Shown here in pieces: positions 1 to 7,895 of a stretch of 64,000 bases of DNA (its first letter is position 1; each line of letters starts with the position of its first letter). The notes below the pieces were generated by a model. That model was not told the DNA's origin. It worked only from the letters and a program-made list of their open reading frames with translations, and ran no database searches. Source of the stretch: Bacteroidales bacterium. GTDB taxonomy: Bacteria > Bacteroidota > Bacteroidia > Bacteroidales > F082. Both the position numbers and the translations under genes were made by a program. Location: assembly GCA_016936505.1 (NCBI GenBank), contig JAFGXS010000052.1:62001-126000 (forward strand), written 5' to 3'.

Positions 1-599
1 ACGAAAGTACGGTTCCCGATTCAAAAATTAACCACCAGTATTCCAAATCGTTCGAATTTGAAGAGGATTTCTCGTGGTATGTAAAAAAATATATTCACCC
101 TGAGGTTTATTATTTCAGTTTTTTGCGCCCTTTAAATGAACTCAGAATTGCCTCGCTTTTTTCTAAGTTTCAACAACATTATGAAAGCTTCAGAAGTTGT
201 AATGTGGGAAGCAAAAGTGATAGCTGGTGTGGAAAATGTCCAAAGTGTTTGTTTTCATGGATCATTTTAAGCCCTTTTATTAAGTATCAGACACTGACTT
301 CAATTTTTGGTAAAGATTTACTCAAGGATAGAGATTTAAAGCCCGTATTTGAAGAATTAACCGGTCAGGTTGATGTTAAACCGTTTGAATGTGTAGGAAC
401 ACCAGATGAGGTTCAGGCGGCACTGAATGAAAGTATTCAGAATTATCCTGAGAAAAAATATTCAGAGTTGATAAAGGACTTTAAACTTTCACCTAACGCC
501 GATTATGACTTTAAATTTCTGATGAACCAATGGAATGATGAACATCGTTTGCCCGGATCGTTTTTAACTATTTTAAGCCGTTATACGAATGATAAATAA
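1..599 (+). CDS. murL: MurL-like UDP-MurNAc-L-Ala-L-Glu epimerase, C-terminal part (5' end cut by window)
   Basis: The reading frame is open from the left edge (codons in phase with base 3) to TAA at 597-599, so about 199 C-terminal residues are visible. The clearest signature is WCGKCPKC followed by a hydrophobic stretch ending in PF, a C-x2-C-x2-C cluster that I associate with MurL. MurL epimerises the terminal L-Glu of UDP-MurNAc-L-Ala-L-Glu to D-Glu (known from Xanthomonas and some actinobacteria). The downstream MurD-like ligase starts inside this gene (11-base overlap), so the two are translationally coupled. That pairing is the main support for the call. The N-terminal domain lies outside the window, so it cannot be checked. 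Alternative: an uncharacterised Cys-cluster protein of peptidoglycan metabolism. Confidence 0.7.
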   Translation, partial: ESTVPDSKINHQYSKSFEFEEDFSWYVKKYIHPEVYYFSFLRPLNELRIASLFSKFQQHYESFRSCNVGSKSDSWCGKCPKCLFSWIILSPFIKYQTLTSIFGKDLLKDRDLKPVFEELTGQVDVKPFECVGTPDEVQAALNESIQNYPEKKYSELIKDFKLSPNADYDFKFLMNQWNDEHRLPGSFLTILSRYTNDK

Positions 600-1890
600 G
601 CTTAAATCTGAATTATGGGAGAATAAATCCATTCTTATTCTGGGATTTGGAAGGGAAGGAAAGTCAGCGTTAAAATTTCTTGAATCTCAATTTCCTGATG
701 CTGTTTTTGCTATTGCTGACAAAATTGAAAGTATAGAATTACAGAAAGATAGCAACTATAAACTCCATTTAGGTAAAGATTATCTTGATGCCATAAAATT
801 GTATGATATTGTAATAAAATCTCCTGGAATAAAGTTACCTGATTTGTCAGAAAACGAAAAAAATAAAATTATCGCACCCACTGATATTTTTCTTTGCCTT
901 TTCAGGGATCAAACCATTGGTATAACCGGGACAAAAGGAAAAAGTACAACCTCATCTTTAATTTATTTTTTGCTGAAAGCATTAGGGAAGAAGTCTATTC
1001 TTTTGGGAAATATTGGGTTGCCTGCACTTGATTACGCTGATCAGATTGATGAAAATACAATTGTAGTTTATGAATTGTCAGCTCATCAGCTTGAATTTGT
1101 TCATTATTCTCCACATACTTCACTGTTACTAAATGTTTTTCCTGAACATCTTGACTATTTTGAAAATTTTGAAAAGTACAGATTAGCCAAGTACAATATC
1201 TTTAAATTCCAGAAAAGAGGTGATGTTGCACTATGTGCACAGTCTGGTTTAGAATGTGGGTATTGCAGTGATCCGAAACCAATTGACATGGAGTTAAATT
1301 CATTAATACAAAGTCCTTATAATTTATCAGAATTGGAAAAAAACACTCAGCTCAAAGGAACGCATAATTTAAACAATATTGTTGCTGCCCTTCGGGTCAT
1401 TAAGAGTGTGGGTCTGAATGTAAATGATGCTATTTCACATTTATCTCAATTTGAACCTTTACCACATAGATTGGAATTTGTTGGCGAATTTGATGGTGTT
1501 CGGTTCTATAATGATAGTATTGCTACAATTCCGGAAGCCACTGTACAAGCTTTGGAAACATTGTCAGATGTTGATATAATTATTTTGGGAGGTTTTGACA
1601 GGGGACTGGATTATTCAGTGTTAACTAATTATTTAGTTGACAGCAAAGTCAAGCAGATATTTTTCCTTGGAAAAGCAGGAGAAAGGATGTTTAATACACT
1701 GAAAGCTAAAACAAACAAAAAACTTCATTTATCCCAAAATTTAGATGAGGTCTTTAGTCAGTTGAGATCATTGACAGAGCTTAAAGCTTGTCTGCTCTCA
1801 CCTGCAGCATCAAGCTATGACCAGTTTAAAAACTTTGAACACAGGGGAGATTACTTTAAACTATTGGCTCAACGTTTTCATAAAGAATAA
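589..1890 (+). CDS. murD: MurD-like UDP-N-acetylmuramoyl-L-alanine--glutamate ligase (probably MurD2 type)
   Basis: A Mur ligase of 433 residues, normal MurD length, acting in the cytoplasm to add glutamate to UDP-MurNAc-L-Ala. Visible features are an N-terminal Rossmann-like domain (LGFGREGKS, residues 18-26), the ATP loop GITGTKGKST (111-120), the central NVFPEHLDY segment (182-190), and the C-terminal domain starting near HRLEFVG (293-299). The substrate loop reads NDSIATIPEA (308-317), where classical MurD has DSKATN. The Lys and Asn of that loop are therefore replaced, as I recall for MurD2 enzymes that accept L-Glu. The gene overlaps the upstream murL-like gene by 11 bases, which supports an L-Glu ligation then epimerisation route. 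L-Glu specificity is inferred; Mur ligase identity is firm. Confidence 0.88.
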   Translation: MINKLKSELWENKSILILGFGREGKSALKFLESQFPDAVFAIADKIESIELQKDSNYKLHLGKDYLDAIKLYDIVIKSPGIKLPDLSENEKNKIIAPTDIFLCLFRDQTIGITGTKGKSTTSSLIYFLLKALGKKSILLGNIGLPALDYADQIDENTIVVYELSAHQLEFVHYSPHTSLLLNVFPEHLDYFENFEKYRLAKYNIFKFQKRGDVALCAQSGLECGYCSDPKPIDMELNSLIQSPYNLSELEKNTQLKGTHNLNNIVAALRVIKSVGLNVNDAISHLSQFEPLPHRLEFVGEFDGVRFYNDSIATIPEATVQALETLSDVDIIILGGFDRGLDYSVLTNYLVDSKVKQIFFLGKAGERMFNTLKAKTNKKLHLSQNLDEVFSQLRSLTELKACLLSPAASSYDQFKNFEHRGDYFKLLAQRFHKE

Positions 1891-1893
1891 AAA

Positions 1894-1912
1894 AAGCGGG
1901 AAATTCCCGCTT
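1894..1912. terminator. bidirectional intrinsic terminator between murD and the bTHX gene
   Basis: AAGCGGGA and TCCCGCTT form an 8-bp stem around a 3-base loop. An A-run lies on the left and a T-rich stretch on the right, so it can serve both convergent genes. Confidence 0.8.
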
Positions 1913-1916
1913 AATC

Positions 1917-2159
1917 TTATTCTGATTTTTCAGCTTCTTTTTTTGTGTTTTTTTTCTTCGCCGGAGCCTTTTTCTTAGCAGCTGGTTTTTCATCAGGTGA
2001 TTTTTCCACTGCTTTTTTAGGTTTTTCAGGAGCTTTTTTAACAGCAGGCTTAACTTCTTCTGTAACTACTGATGGGTTTCTTTTTTTCTTAGGTCTTCTA
2101 ACGCCATATGAACCTGATATTATTTTTCCTCTTTTAGTCTTTTGATCACCTTTTCCCAT
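1917..2159 (-). CDS. 30S ribosomal protein bTHX with Lys/Ala/Pro-rich tail
   Basis: The 80-residue protein begins MGKGDQKTKRGKI and continues through YGVRRPKKK, the hallmark of the small ribosomal protein bTHX (a 30S head component first seen in Thermus). The remaining roughly 50 residues are a low-complexity Lys/Ala/Pro/Glu tail (KKAPEKPKK, KKKAPAKKK) ending in acidic residues. Such tails occur in Bacteroidota members; what this one does is unknown. A -7 box lies just upstream inside the end of trmH. The antisense Phe-rich frame over this gene is only the mirror of the Lys-rich tail. Confidence 0.85.
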   Translation of the reverse strand: MGKGDQKTKRGKIISGSYGVRRPKKKRNPSVVTEEVKPAVKKAPEKPKKAVEKSPDEKPAAKKKAPAKKKNTKKEAEKSE

Positions 2160-2193
2160 ATGTTTAAATTTTAGTATAAATAATTCATTGCCT

Positions 2194-2223
2194 CAAATAT
2201 ATTAAAAAATAGGCGGTTTCAAA
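2194..2223 (-). promoter_or_regulatory. promoter of the bTHX gene
   Basis: Read on the minus strand, TTTG (2223-2220), an 18-bp spacer and TATATTTG (2201-2194) match the Bacteroidota -33/-7 consensus. The predicted transcript leader is about 28 bases. The -33 element overlaps the trmH stop codon. Confidence 0.6.
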
Positions 2224-2947
2224 AACTTGTGGTTGAGTTTTTTCTCAGAAAAAATTCGTTTTCAAATACTTCAACCTTTCTAATACTTCTTCTTGTCCAT
2301 TCCAACAAAATTTCCAGTCTTTCATTATCAGAAAGTTGCCATTTGATATCTGAATTCCGCAACCTTTCAGTAAGAATATACATAGACAGTGCAGCTGAAA
2401 CTGAAATATTATAGCTTTCAGTAAATCCAAACATTGGAATTTTAAGATATTCATCTGCATTTTGAATGGCAATATCAGATAAACCTTTCAATTCGGTTCC
2501 GAAAACCAGAGCAATTTTATTGTCCAAAGAAATTTGATCCGGAAGCTGATCATTGGTATGAGGAGTTGTAGCGACAATCCGATAACCTTTTTCTCGGAGC
2601 TTATTATAGGCATCCAGCGTATTGTTTTCCGAAGAATTGTATTTAATGAGATTAAGCCATTTTGACGACCCCATTGCTACCTTAGGATTCACCTGATATT
2701 CGTTTTTATTTTCTATTACGTGAACATCCTGTATTCCTGTTAAATCTGCACTTCTTAGTACCGCACTGGCATTTTGAGGTTGATAAATATCTTCAAGTAC
2801 AACAGTAATGTATTTGGTTCTATAGTTAAGAATCTTTTTAAAAAGTTCTTTTTTATGCTCAGTAATATAAGGAGTTAAGAAATCAAGCAGTTCTTTTTGA
2901 GTTTTATGATCCAGGTTATTTAGATTTTCAATCATACTATAATTCAT
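2219..2947 (-). CDS. trmH: TrmH-type tRNA guanosine-2'-O-methyltransferase (SPOUT family)
   Basis: A 242-residue SpoU/TrmH methyltransferase. All three SPOUT motifs are visible: NASAVLRSAD (motif 1, near residue 58), LVFGTELKGLS (motif 2) and IPMFGFTESYNISVSAAL (motif 3), the knotted SAM site. The IPM-F-ES-N-SV form is typical of TrmH (Gm18 of tRNAs) rather than of rRNA RlmB. The start ATG overlaps the stop of the upstream hydrolase gene by one base (TAATG on the minus strand), suggesting coupled translation. A second Met four codons in is an alternative start. RNA target inferred from family resemblance. Confidence 0.82.
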   Translation of the reverse strand: MNYSMIENLNNLDHKTQKELLDFLTPYITEHKKELFKKILNYRTKYITVVLEDIYQPQNASAVLRSADLTGIQDVHVIENKNEYQVNPKVAMGSSKWLNLIKYNSSENNTLDAYNKLREKGYRIVATTPHTNDQLPDQISLDNKIALVFGTELKGLSDIAIQNADEYLKIPMFGFTESYNISVSAALSMYILTERLRNSDIKWQLSDNERLEILLEWTRRSIRKVEVFENEFFLRKNSTTSF

Positions 2948-3882
2948 TAATCAAGAAATGCGTGCAAAATTTCATTGTATTCATTTGATGCGTTTACATA
3001 AGGAAAATGTCCTTTATTTTGAAAAGTATAAACTTTGGCATCAGAGTAAAGATTTTTGAGTTGTTTTCTTAAAAGTGGATTTACCAGAGGATCGTTATCT
3101 GATTCAATGATTAACTTGGGAATCAAACGGATGTCTTCTCTATCGGAGTGAGCAGTAAAATAATCGACAACAATATCATACCTGCCAATAAATTGTTTTT
3201 TGCTGAAAGGAAGAGAGTAAAGAACAGATTTTAATAAAACACTATTTTCAGCTGCCGGAAGTATTGTTTTTTTCAACTGAACCTTTCCTAATTGCCATAG
3301 AATGTATTCAGGAACAAAAGGGAGCAATTTTCTTTTAGTTTTATTTTCTTCTTTATAAAAGTTATTGGGAGGAAATGTATTTCCAAAAACAGCCTTCACT
3401 ACCCGATGAGGATGTTTTTCTACAAGATACTGAGCCAGATAACCTCCCATTGATGACCCAACTGTATAAAACTGATCAACATTTTCATGTGAAAGAATCA
3501 ACATAATTCCTTCCTCGGCTTCAGAAAGACTTTTAATCTCCTCAGGTAAAGTAAAAGCAATTACTCTATAAGTTTTTTTAAATTCCATTATCTGATTCCA
3601 CCAGATTTCAGCGACACCACCCATTCCATGAAGAAATAATATAGTCCTGCTACCACTTCCTAAAGAGTAATAATTCCAGTTTACGTCATCCAAAGTAATG
3701 GATTTAATTTTCTCAGATTTTAGTTTTTGCATGTTTAAGTAATACTGATCACGGTTCAGATATTGTTCAAAAAAACTTGATTTAGGAACCTTAATGAAGT
3801 AAAGACTAAAGGGAAAAAGAAAAACGAAGGCAATAAAACCTATAATAGCCTGTTTCCTTTTTATTACTGTCTTCATAATCAT
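2947..3882 (-). CDS. membrane-anchored alpha/beta hydrolase
   Basis: An alpha/beta hydrolase with one N-terminal membrane segment (IIGFIAFVFLFPFSLYF), so probably periplasm-facing or an anchored lipoprotein-like enzyme. Motifs are the oxyanion loop FLHGMGG, the nucleophile elbow GSSMGG (catalytic Ser), an acid near ESDNDPLV and the His in NKGHFPYV. The frame continues upstream only from a TTG at 3927; the ATG at 3882 (MIMKTVIKRKQ, or its second ATG at 3876) directly before the membrane segment is the better start. Located upstream of and coupled to trmH. Substrate unknown; the FLHGMGG...WWNQI arrangement resembles maspardin-like hydrolases. Confidence 0.75.
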   Translation of the reverse strand: MIMKTVIKRKQAIIGFIAFVFLFPFSLYFIKVPKSSFFEQYLNRDQYYLNMQKLKSEKIKSITLDDVNWNYYSLGSGSRTILFLHGMGGVAEIWWNQIMEFKKTYRVIAFTLPEEIKSLSEAEEGIMLILSHENVDQFYTVGSSMGGYLAQYLVEKHPHRVVKAVFGNTFPPNNFYKEENKTKRKLLPFVPEYILWQLGKVQLKKTILPAAENSVLLKSVLYSLPFSKKQFIGRYDIVVDYFTAHSDREDIRLIPKLIIESDNDPLVNPLLRKQLKNLYSDAKVYTFQNKGHFPYVNASNEYNEILHAFLD

Positions 3883-3970
3883 GATAGTGAGTTCTATCAA
3901 ATGTACAAAATTTTTGCAAGAGACCAACTTTATGCTAATGACTGAAGAATAATACCTTTAGTATTAATAT

Positions 3971-4876
3971 TTAGTTCTGAATATTTTTGTCAGGAAATTT
4001 GTTATTTGACTTAAACGGTGGAGGTGGAGAAAGATTTATTCTTTGCTCTTTATCTTGCAAAACAGGATTTAGTATGTTTCGGTTCATGTCCAGGTTCATA
4101 ACCTGCTCAATAGTCATCAGTTCGTAATTAGCCGGAATTTCAAAAATAGTTTCAACTATTTTGACTTCTTTTATGTCAGATACCTGAGCTGATTGCACTT
4201 TATTTCCTGAAGTGTAAAACTCACGTTTCAGCACTGCTCCGTTTTGAAGTATCTGCATATATTCATTTGAAACCGGAATTACAGTAACTCCTGAAAAAGG
4301 ATTAATCGCATTTGTAAGCTTAAGTGTTTCCTTTATCGGAATGTTTAAATAGGGCTTAATTTTATTTGTGACCCAAATTTTTTCCAATAATATGCTGTCT
4401 GTTTTAATTTCAAACATGCTAGTATTATAGCCAAGTATATTGAGCGTTTGCGATGTTTTAACAACTTGTAGCACTGGTTTTAAAACGGCATTGGAATCTT
4501 CTTGATTAAAATTGCTCGATGATAAATGCTGATAAATCTTCTGTAGACTGTCTCTTTGTGTATCGGGAGCATGACTAATAATAATTTGCAGTTGCTTAAC
4601 CATTAAATCTCTGAACTGTTGTTGAAGCTGATCTGCAGAACCTTCCCAATACGCCCTGTCTTGTGGAAACAAAAGAATTATTTTATCATTTTTCAGATCG
4701 AATATGCTTACCAAAGTTGGAGCATCCAAACGAATATAATTTCCTTGTATAAAGGTCGTTTGAAATGTTTTATTCCCGTATTTATTAGTACTTTGCTCCG
4801 TTATGACCCATCCGGCTGAAGCCTTAAAAACAGGAAGAAACATAAAGAACAGGACTAAAATATATGATCTGAACAT
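3971..4876 (-). CDS. secreted DUF4412-like protein
   Basis: A 301-residue protein with a signal peptide (MFRSYILVLFFMFLPVFKASAG, cleavage likely after SAG). The mature part starts with a beta-rich segment (TFIQGNYIRLD, IILLFPQDRAYWEG) like DUF4412 proteins of Bacteroidota, and ends in a proline-rich tail (SPPPPFKSN). No catalytic motif is apparent. It stands alone, divergent from the TPR gene at 5011. Function unknown; envelope location inferred from the signal peptide. Confidence 0.6.
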   Translation of the reverse strand: MFRSYILVLFFMFLPVFKASAGWVITEQSTNKYGNKTFQTTFIQGNYIRLDAPTLVSIFDLKNDKIILLFPQDRAYWEGSADQLQQQFRDLMVKQLQIIISHAPDTQRDSLQKIYQHLSSSNFNQEDSNAVLKPVLQVVKTSQTLNILGYNTSMFEIKTDSILLEKIWVTNKIKPYLNIPIKETLKLTNAINPFSGVTVIPVSNEYMQILQNGAVLKREFYTSGNKVQSAQVSDIKEVKIVETIFEIPANYELMTIEQVMNLDMNRNILNPVLQDKEQRINLSPPPPFKSNNKFPDKNIQN

Positions 4877-4982
4877 AAACTATAGATTATTAATCCATTA
4901 TAATATTGAAACAATCACTTGTTATTAACCATACAAAGTTAAAAAAATAGAATCGGGCGTTTTATAATTAAGAATAAAAATA

Positions 4983-4990
4983 TACTTTTG
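4983..4990 (+). promoter_or_regulatory. -7 box of the TPR/YfgM-like gene
   Basis: TACTTTTG matches TAnnTTTG and lies 20 bases before the start codon at 5011. No clear -33 TTG is present at the right distance. Confidence 0.45.
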
Positions 4991-5010
4991 CACTCTTAAA
5001 AATCCGAAAT

Positions 5011-5712
5011 ATGTCGAATAAAGAAAAAAACAACGAAAAAGTACCCCATCAACTGGAGAATATTGAAGAAACTCTGAGCAAGACTGAAGAATTTATTGTC
5101 AATAACCAGAAAGTATTGACAACGATTGTTGCTGTTTTAGTAGTATTAATTCTCGGATTTTTTGGTTTTAGAAAATATTACCTCGAACCCAAAAACACTG
5201 AAGCTCAGGAACAAATTTATCCTGCACAACGCTATTTTGAGGCAGACTCATTGGATAAGGCTCTTTATGGTGACGGAAACAGTTTAGGTTTTGTTGACAT
5301 TGCCAAATCATACAGTATAACCAAAGCAGGGAATCTTGCAAATTACTATGCCGGGATGGCTTTCTTAAAAAAGGGTAATTACGATCAGGCTATTGAATAT
5401 CTCAAAAAATTTAGTGCCGATGATGAGCTCGTAGGACCTATGGCAGAAGGTGCTCTTGGTGATGCCTATCTTGCTAAAAATGATCCTAAGGAAGCTGCGT
5501 CCTATTACATGAAAGCTGCTACAATGAAATCAAACGACTTTACCAGCCCCATGTTCCTTAAAAAAGCAGGAGAAGTTTATGTTCAGATGGGCAAATATGA
5601 TGATGCAATTTCTGCATTTGAGAAAATAAAACAAGATTATAACAAGAGTCTTGAAGCCAAAAATATTGAAAAGTATATTGGACAAGCAAAAGAGCTTAAG
5701 CTGAATAAGTAA
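5011..5712 (+). CDS. YfgM-like membrane-anchored tetratricopeptide protein
   Basis: This 233-residue protein has a charged cytoplasmic N-terminus, one membrane helix (VLTTIVAVLVVLILGFFGF, about residues 35-53) and a periplasmic helical region with TPR-like repeats (YYAGMAFLKKGNYDQAIEYLKKF, and MFLKKAGEVYVQMGKYDDAISAFEKI in the last third). The layout matches the YfgM/DUF2133 family, periplasmic chaperone partners of the Sec translocon in enterobacteria. A strong terminator follows, so it is probably monocistronic. Role in Bacteroidota inferred from architecture only. Confidence 0.7.
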   Translation: MSNKEKNNEKVPHQLENIEETLSKTEEFIVNNQKVLTTIVAVLVVLILGFFGFRKYYLEPKNTEAQEQIYPAQRYFEADSLDKALYGDGNSLGFVDIAKSYSITKAGNLANYYAGMAFLKKGNYDQAIEYLKKFSADDELVGPMAEGALGDAYLAKNDPKEAASYYMKAATMKSNDFTSPMFLKKAGEVYVQMGKYDDAISAFEKIKQDYNKSLEAKNIEKYIGQAKELKLNK

Positions 5713-5733
5713 AAAGCTTTATAACAATCGTTG

Positions 5734-5769
5734 AAAGGCCCGACAGCAAAGCTGCCAGGCCTTTTTTTT
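5734..5769 (+). terminator. intrinsic terminator after the TPR gene
   Basis: AAAGGCC pairs with GGCCTTT and the inner CAGC pairs with GCTG around AAA, with two small mismatches. A run of eight T residues follows. Confidence 0.8.
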
Positions 5770-5771
5770 AA

Positions 5772-5779
5772 TATTTTTG
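5772..5779 (+). promoter_or_regulatory. -7 box of fmt
   Basis: TATTTTTG matches TAnnTTTG 14 bases upstream of the fmt ATG, directly after the preceding terminator. Confidence 0.4.
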
Positions 5780-5793
5780 TAGAAAATTAGAAT

Positions 5794-6768
5794 ATGAAAA
5801 TGAGCGAATTTAGAATAATATTTATGGGAACGCCTGAATTTGCAGTTCCTTCATTAGAGGCTCTATTAAATTCAGGTTATCCAATCGTAGCAGTTATCAC
5901 AGCGCCTGATAAGCCTGCAGGAAGAGGAAAACAACTTCGCCCATCTGCTGTAAAAGAATTTGCATTAGCAAAAGGCCTCCCGATATTACAACCAACAAAT
6001 TTAAAAGATAAGACCTTTTTAGATGAATTGGAAAAAATGAAGGCTTCGTTACAGGTGGTAGTTGCATTCAGGATGCTTCCAGAAGAAGTTTGGTCCATGC
6101 CAGACTATGGTACAATTAATCTTCATGCGTCATTACTGCCTCAATATAGAGGAGCAGCACCCTTAAATCATGTTATTATTAATGGTGAGTCAGAAACCGG
6201 TTTAACAACGTTTATTTTACAAAAAGAGATCGATACAGGCAATATATTGTTGCAAAAAAGAATTTCTATTGCTCCTGACGAAAATGTTGGTTCACTTCAT
6301 GACAAGATGATGGGTGAGGGGGCTAAATTGCTTTTGCAAACTGTAGATCTGATTAGGGAAGGAAAAACCAAACCAATCAATCAGGATGAATTTTATTCTT
6401 CCGAAACAAAATTAAAACCTGCTCCAAAGATTTTCAAAGAATACTGTAAAATAGACTGGGATAAGCCAACACAAAGCATTTATAATCTGATAAGAGGACT
6501 AAGTCCATATCCTTCAGCATTCTCACTGTTACAATCACCTGATGGAATAACTTACAATTTAAAGATATTTTCCTCTGAGATTAGTCAGAATATTTCCAAA
6601 GGTTCCGATCCGGGAAACATTATTACAGATAAAAAGAAATATATTTCTGTTCAAACCCTGGACGGTTGGATAAATATTCTGGATGTTCAACTTTCGGGCA
6701 AGAAAAGAATGAAAACAGAAGAATTTCTTCGGGGTTTTATGATTAATAGTCAATGGAAATTTATTTAA
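5794..6768 (+). CDS. fmt: methionyl-tRNA formyltransferase
   Basis: Formylates the initiator Met-tRNA with 10-formyl-THF in the cytoplasm. The 324-residue length is standard. The N-terminal formyltransferase fold opens with FMGTPEFAVPSLEAL; the folate/catalytic loop is NLHASLLPQYRGAAPLNHVI (Asn and His of the active triad), with the Asp in EIDTGNIL. The C-terminal OB-fold begins near KIFKEYCKIDW (about residue 210). It is flanked by a terminator upstream and its own -7 box, so it appears to be a single-gene unit. No def gene is adjacent. Confidence 0.96.
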   Translation: MKMSEFRIIFMGTPEFAVPSLEALLNSGYPIVAVITAPDKPAGRGKQLRPSAVKEFALAKGLPILQPTNLKDKTFLDELEKMKASLQVVVAFRMLPEEVWSMPDYGTINLHASLLPQYRGAAPLNHVIINGESETGLTTFILQKEIDTGNILLQKRISIAPDENVGSLHDKMMGEGAKLLLQTVDLIREGKTKPINQDEFYSSETKLKPAPKIFKEYCKIDWDKPTQSIYNLIRGLSPYPSAFSLLQSPDGITYNLKIFSSEISQNISKGSDPGNIITDKKKYISVQTLDGWINILDVQLSGKKRMKTEEFLRGFMINSQWKFI

Positions 6769-6874
6769 AACAGCCCTGAACCGGTCTACCACAAAGGATT
6801 TCGGGGGTTATAGAGGGGTATTATTAACAAATTTTGGATTTTATTAACATTTTTGGGGCTTTTTCTCAAAATAA

Positions 6875-6905
6875 TTTGCATTTAACTGATATACTTGTAT
6901 ATTTG
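6875..6905 (+). promoter_or_regulatory. consensus promoter of the HU gene
   Basis: TTTG (6875-6878), exactly 19 bases, then TATATTTG (6898-6905): a perfect match to the Bacteroidota housekeeping promoter, fitting a highly expressed HU gene. The leader is about 33 bases. Confidence 0.8.
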
Positions 6906-6944
6906 TTATACAATTGTTTAAATGATCATTAAAATTTTACAACT

Positions 6945-7208
6945 ATGAACAAAGCTGAATTAATTGATGCAATGGCCGCTGGTGCCGGTTTGAGTAAAGC
7001 TGATGCAAAAAAAGCACTCGACGCTTTTGTAGATGCAACATCAGGTGCATTGAAAAAAGGTGAAAGAGTAGCCTTAGTTGGATTTGGTTCTTTCTCAGTT
7101 TCAACACGCTCTGCAAGAAAAGGTCGCAATCCTCAAACTGGTAAAGAAATTAGCATTCCTGCAAAAAAGGTTGTTAAATTTAAATCAGGTGCTGACTTAA
7201 AAATCTAA
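6945..7208 (+). CDS. hup: HU-family nucleoid protein
   Basis: This 87-residue HU/IHF protein shapes and compacts DNA as a dimer. It begins MNKAELIDAMAAGAGLSKADAKKALDAF (helical dimerisation part), then GERVALVGFGSF, and carries the DNA-binding arm RKGRNPQTGKEISIPAKK with the intercalating Pro in RNPQTG. It has its own consensus promoter and terminator. Alpha HU versus IHF-like subtypes cannot be separated by eye, but the length and arm sequence fit HU. Confidence 0.95.
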   Translation: MNKAELIDAMAAGAGLSKADAKKALDAFVDATSGALKKGERVALVGFGSFSVSTRSARKGRNPQTGKEISIPAKKVVKFKSGADLKI

Positions 7209-7228
7209 GTAAAGCATTAAGATGATTA

Positions 7229-7255
7229 AAGGCTGCCCCTGAGGCAGCTTTTTTT
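7229..7255 (+). terminator. intrinsic terminator after the HU gene
   Basis: GCTGCC (7232-7237) pairs with GGCAGC (7243-7248) across a short loop and is followed by seven T residues. It abuts the stop of the convergent glycosylase gene. Confidence 0.85.
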
Positions 7256-7895
7256 ATGCCTTTTTATTTGTGAGCACTACCGGTTTATATCTTTTGTTGT
7301 TAAGAATAAACCTGTAAGGCAACAAGGTATCTTCAGCTGCGTAAGATACTCCAACACGTGGTCCCGATGTAATGAGAAAGTCTGAAATCTGTTCTTTGGT
7401 ATCTTCAATCCAGATTGTACTCTCCAGTAAGGATATACCATTATGTAGCAGATTAATTCCTAAAGCCTGACAAACTTTTCCTGGTCCATTAGCCAACAAA
7501 TGAAGGGGCTGCTCAATTTTTCTTCTTTTCAATTGAATGTCAATTCCATCTAAAGGAATAATTCCTCTGATTAATACAGCACAAGGAGTTTCTGCTTTTG
7601 CAGTAACTACATTAAAAAGATGATGCATCCCATAATTAAAATAAACATAGGCAATCCCACCTGTTGCATACATTACCTCAGTACGTTTTGTTCTTCGGTT
7701 GTTATAAGCATGCGAGGCTTTATCGAATATTCCATTATAAGCTTCGGTTTCAGAAATAATTCCTGAAGTTAAATCACCATCAATATTAGTTATCAGAATT
7801 TTACCTAATAGTGATTTAGCTAGATGTACAACATCATCGTTGAGATAAAAAGAAAGAGGAAGCTTAGCACCCTTAGAAATAGACAATGTATCCAA
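7254..7895 (-). CDS. DNA-3-methyladenine glycosylase (AAG/MPG family)
   Basis: Excises alkylated purines in base-excision repair. The 213 residues cover the whole AAG fold: LAKSLLGKIL, GIISETEAYNG (catalytic Glu in ETEAY), DKASHAYNNRRTKR, VMYATGGIAYVYFNYGMHHLFNVVT and NGPGKVCQALGI. There is no in-frame ATG near the N-terminus, so the start is probably TTG at 7895 or a nearby TTG. That start lies 23 bases inside the upstream beta-barrel gene, so translation is likely coupled. The pairing of a repair enzyme with an outer-membrane protein is odd and probably reflects shared transcription only. Confidence 0.9.
   Translation of the reverse strand: MDTLSISKGAKLPLSFYLNDDVVHLAKSLLGKILITNIDGDLTSGIISETEAYNGIFDKASHAYNNRRTKRTEVMYATGGIAYVYFNYGMHHLFNVVTAKAETPCAVLIRGIIPLDGIDIQLKRRKIEQPLHLLANGPGKVCQALGINLLHNGISLLESTIWIEDTKEQISDFLITSGPRVGVSYAAEDTLLPYRFILNNKRYKPVVLTNKKA

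Noticed and set aside
1945-2145. Phe-rich plus-strand frame opposite the bTHX gene
   Set aside because: It is the mirror of a Lys-rich tail (AAG/AAA read as CTT/TTT) and has no promoter or family signal.
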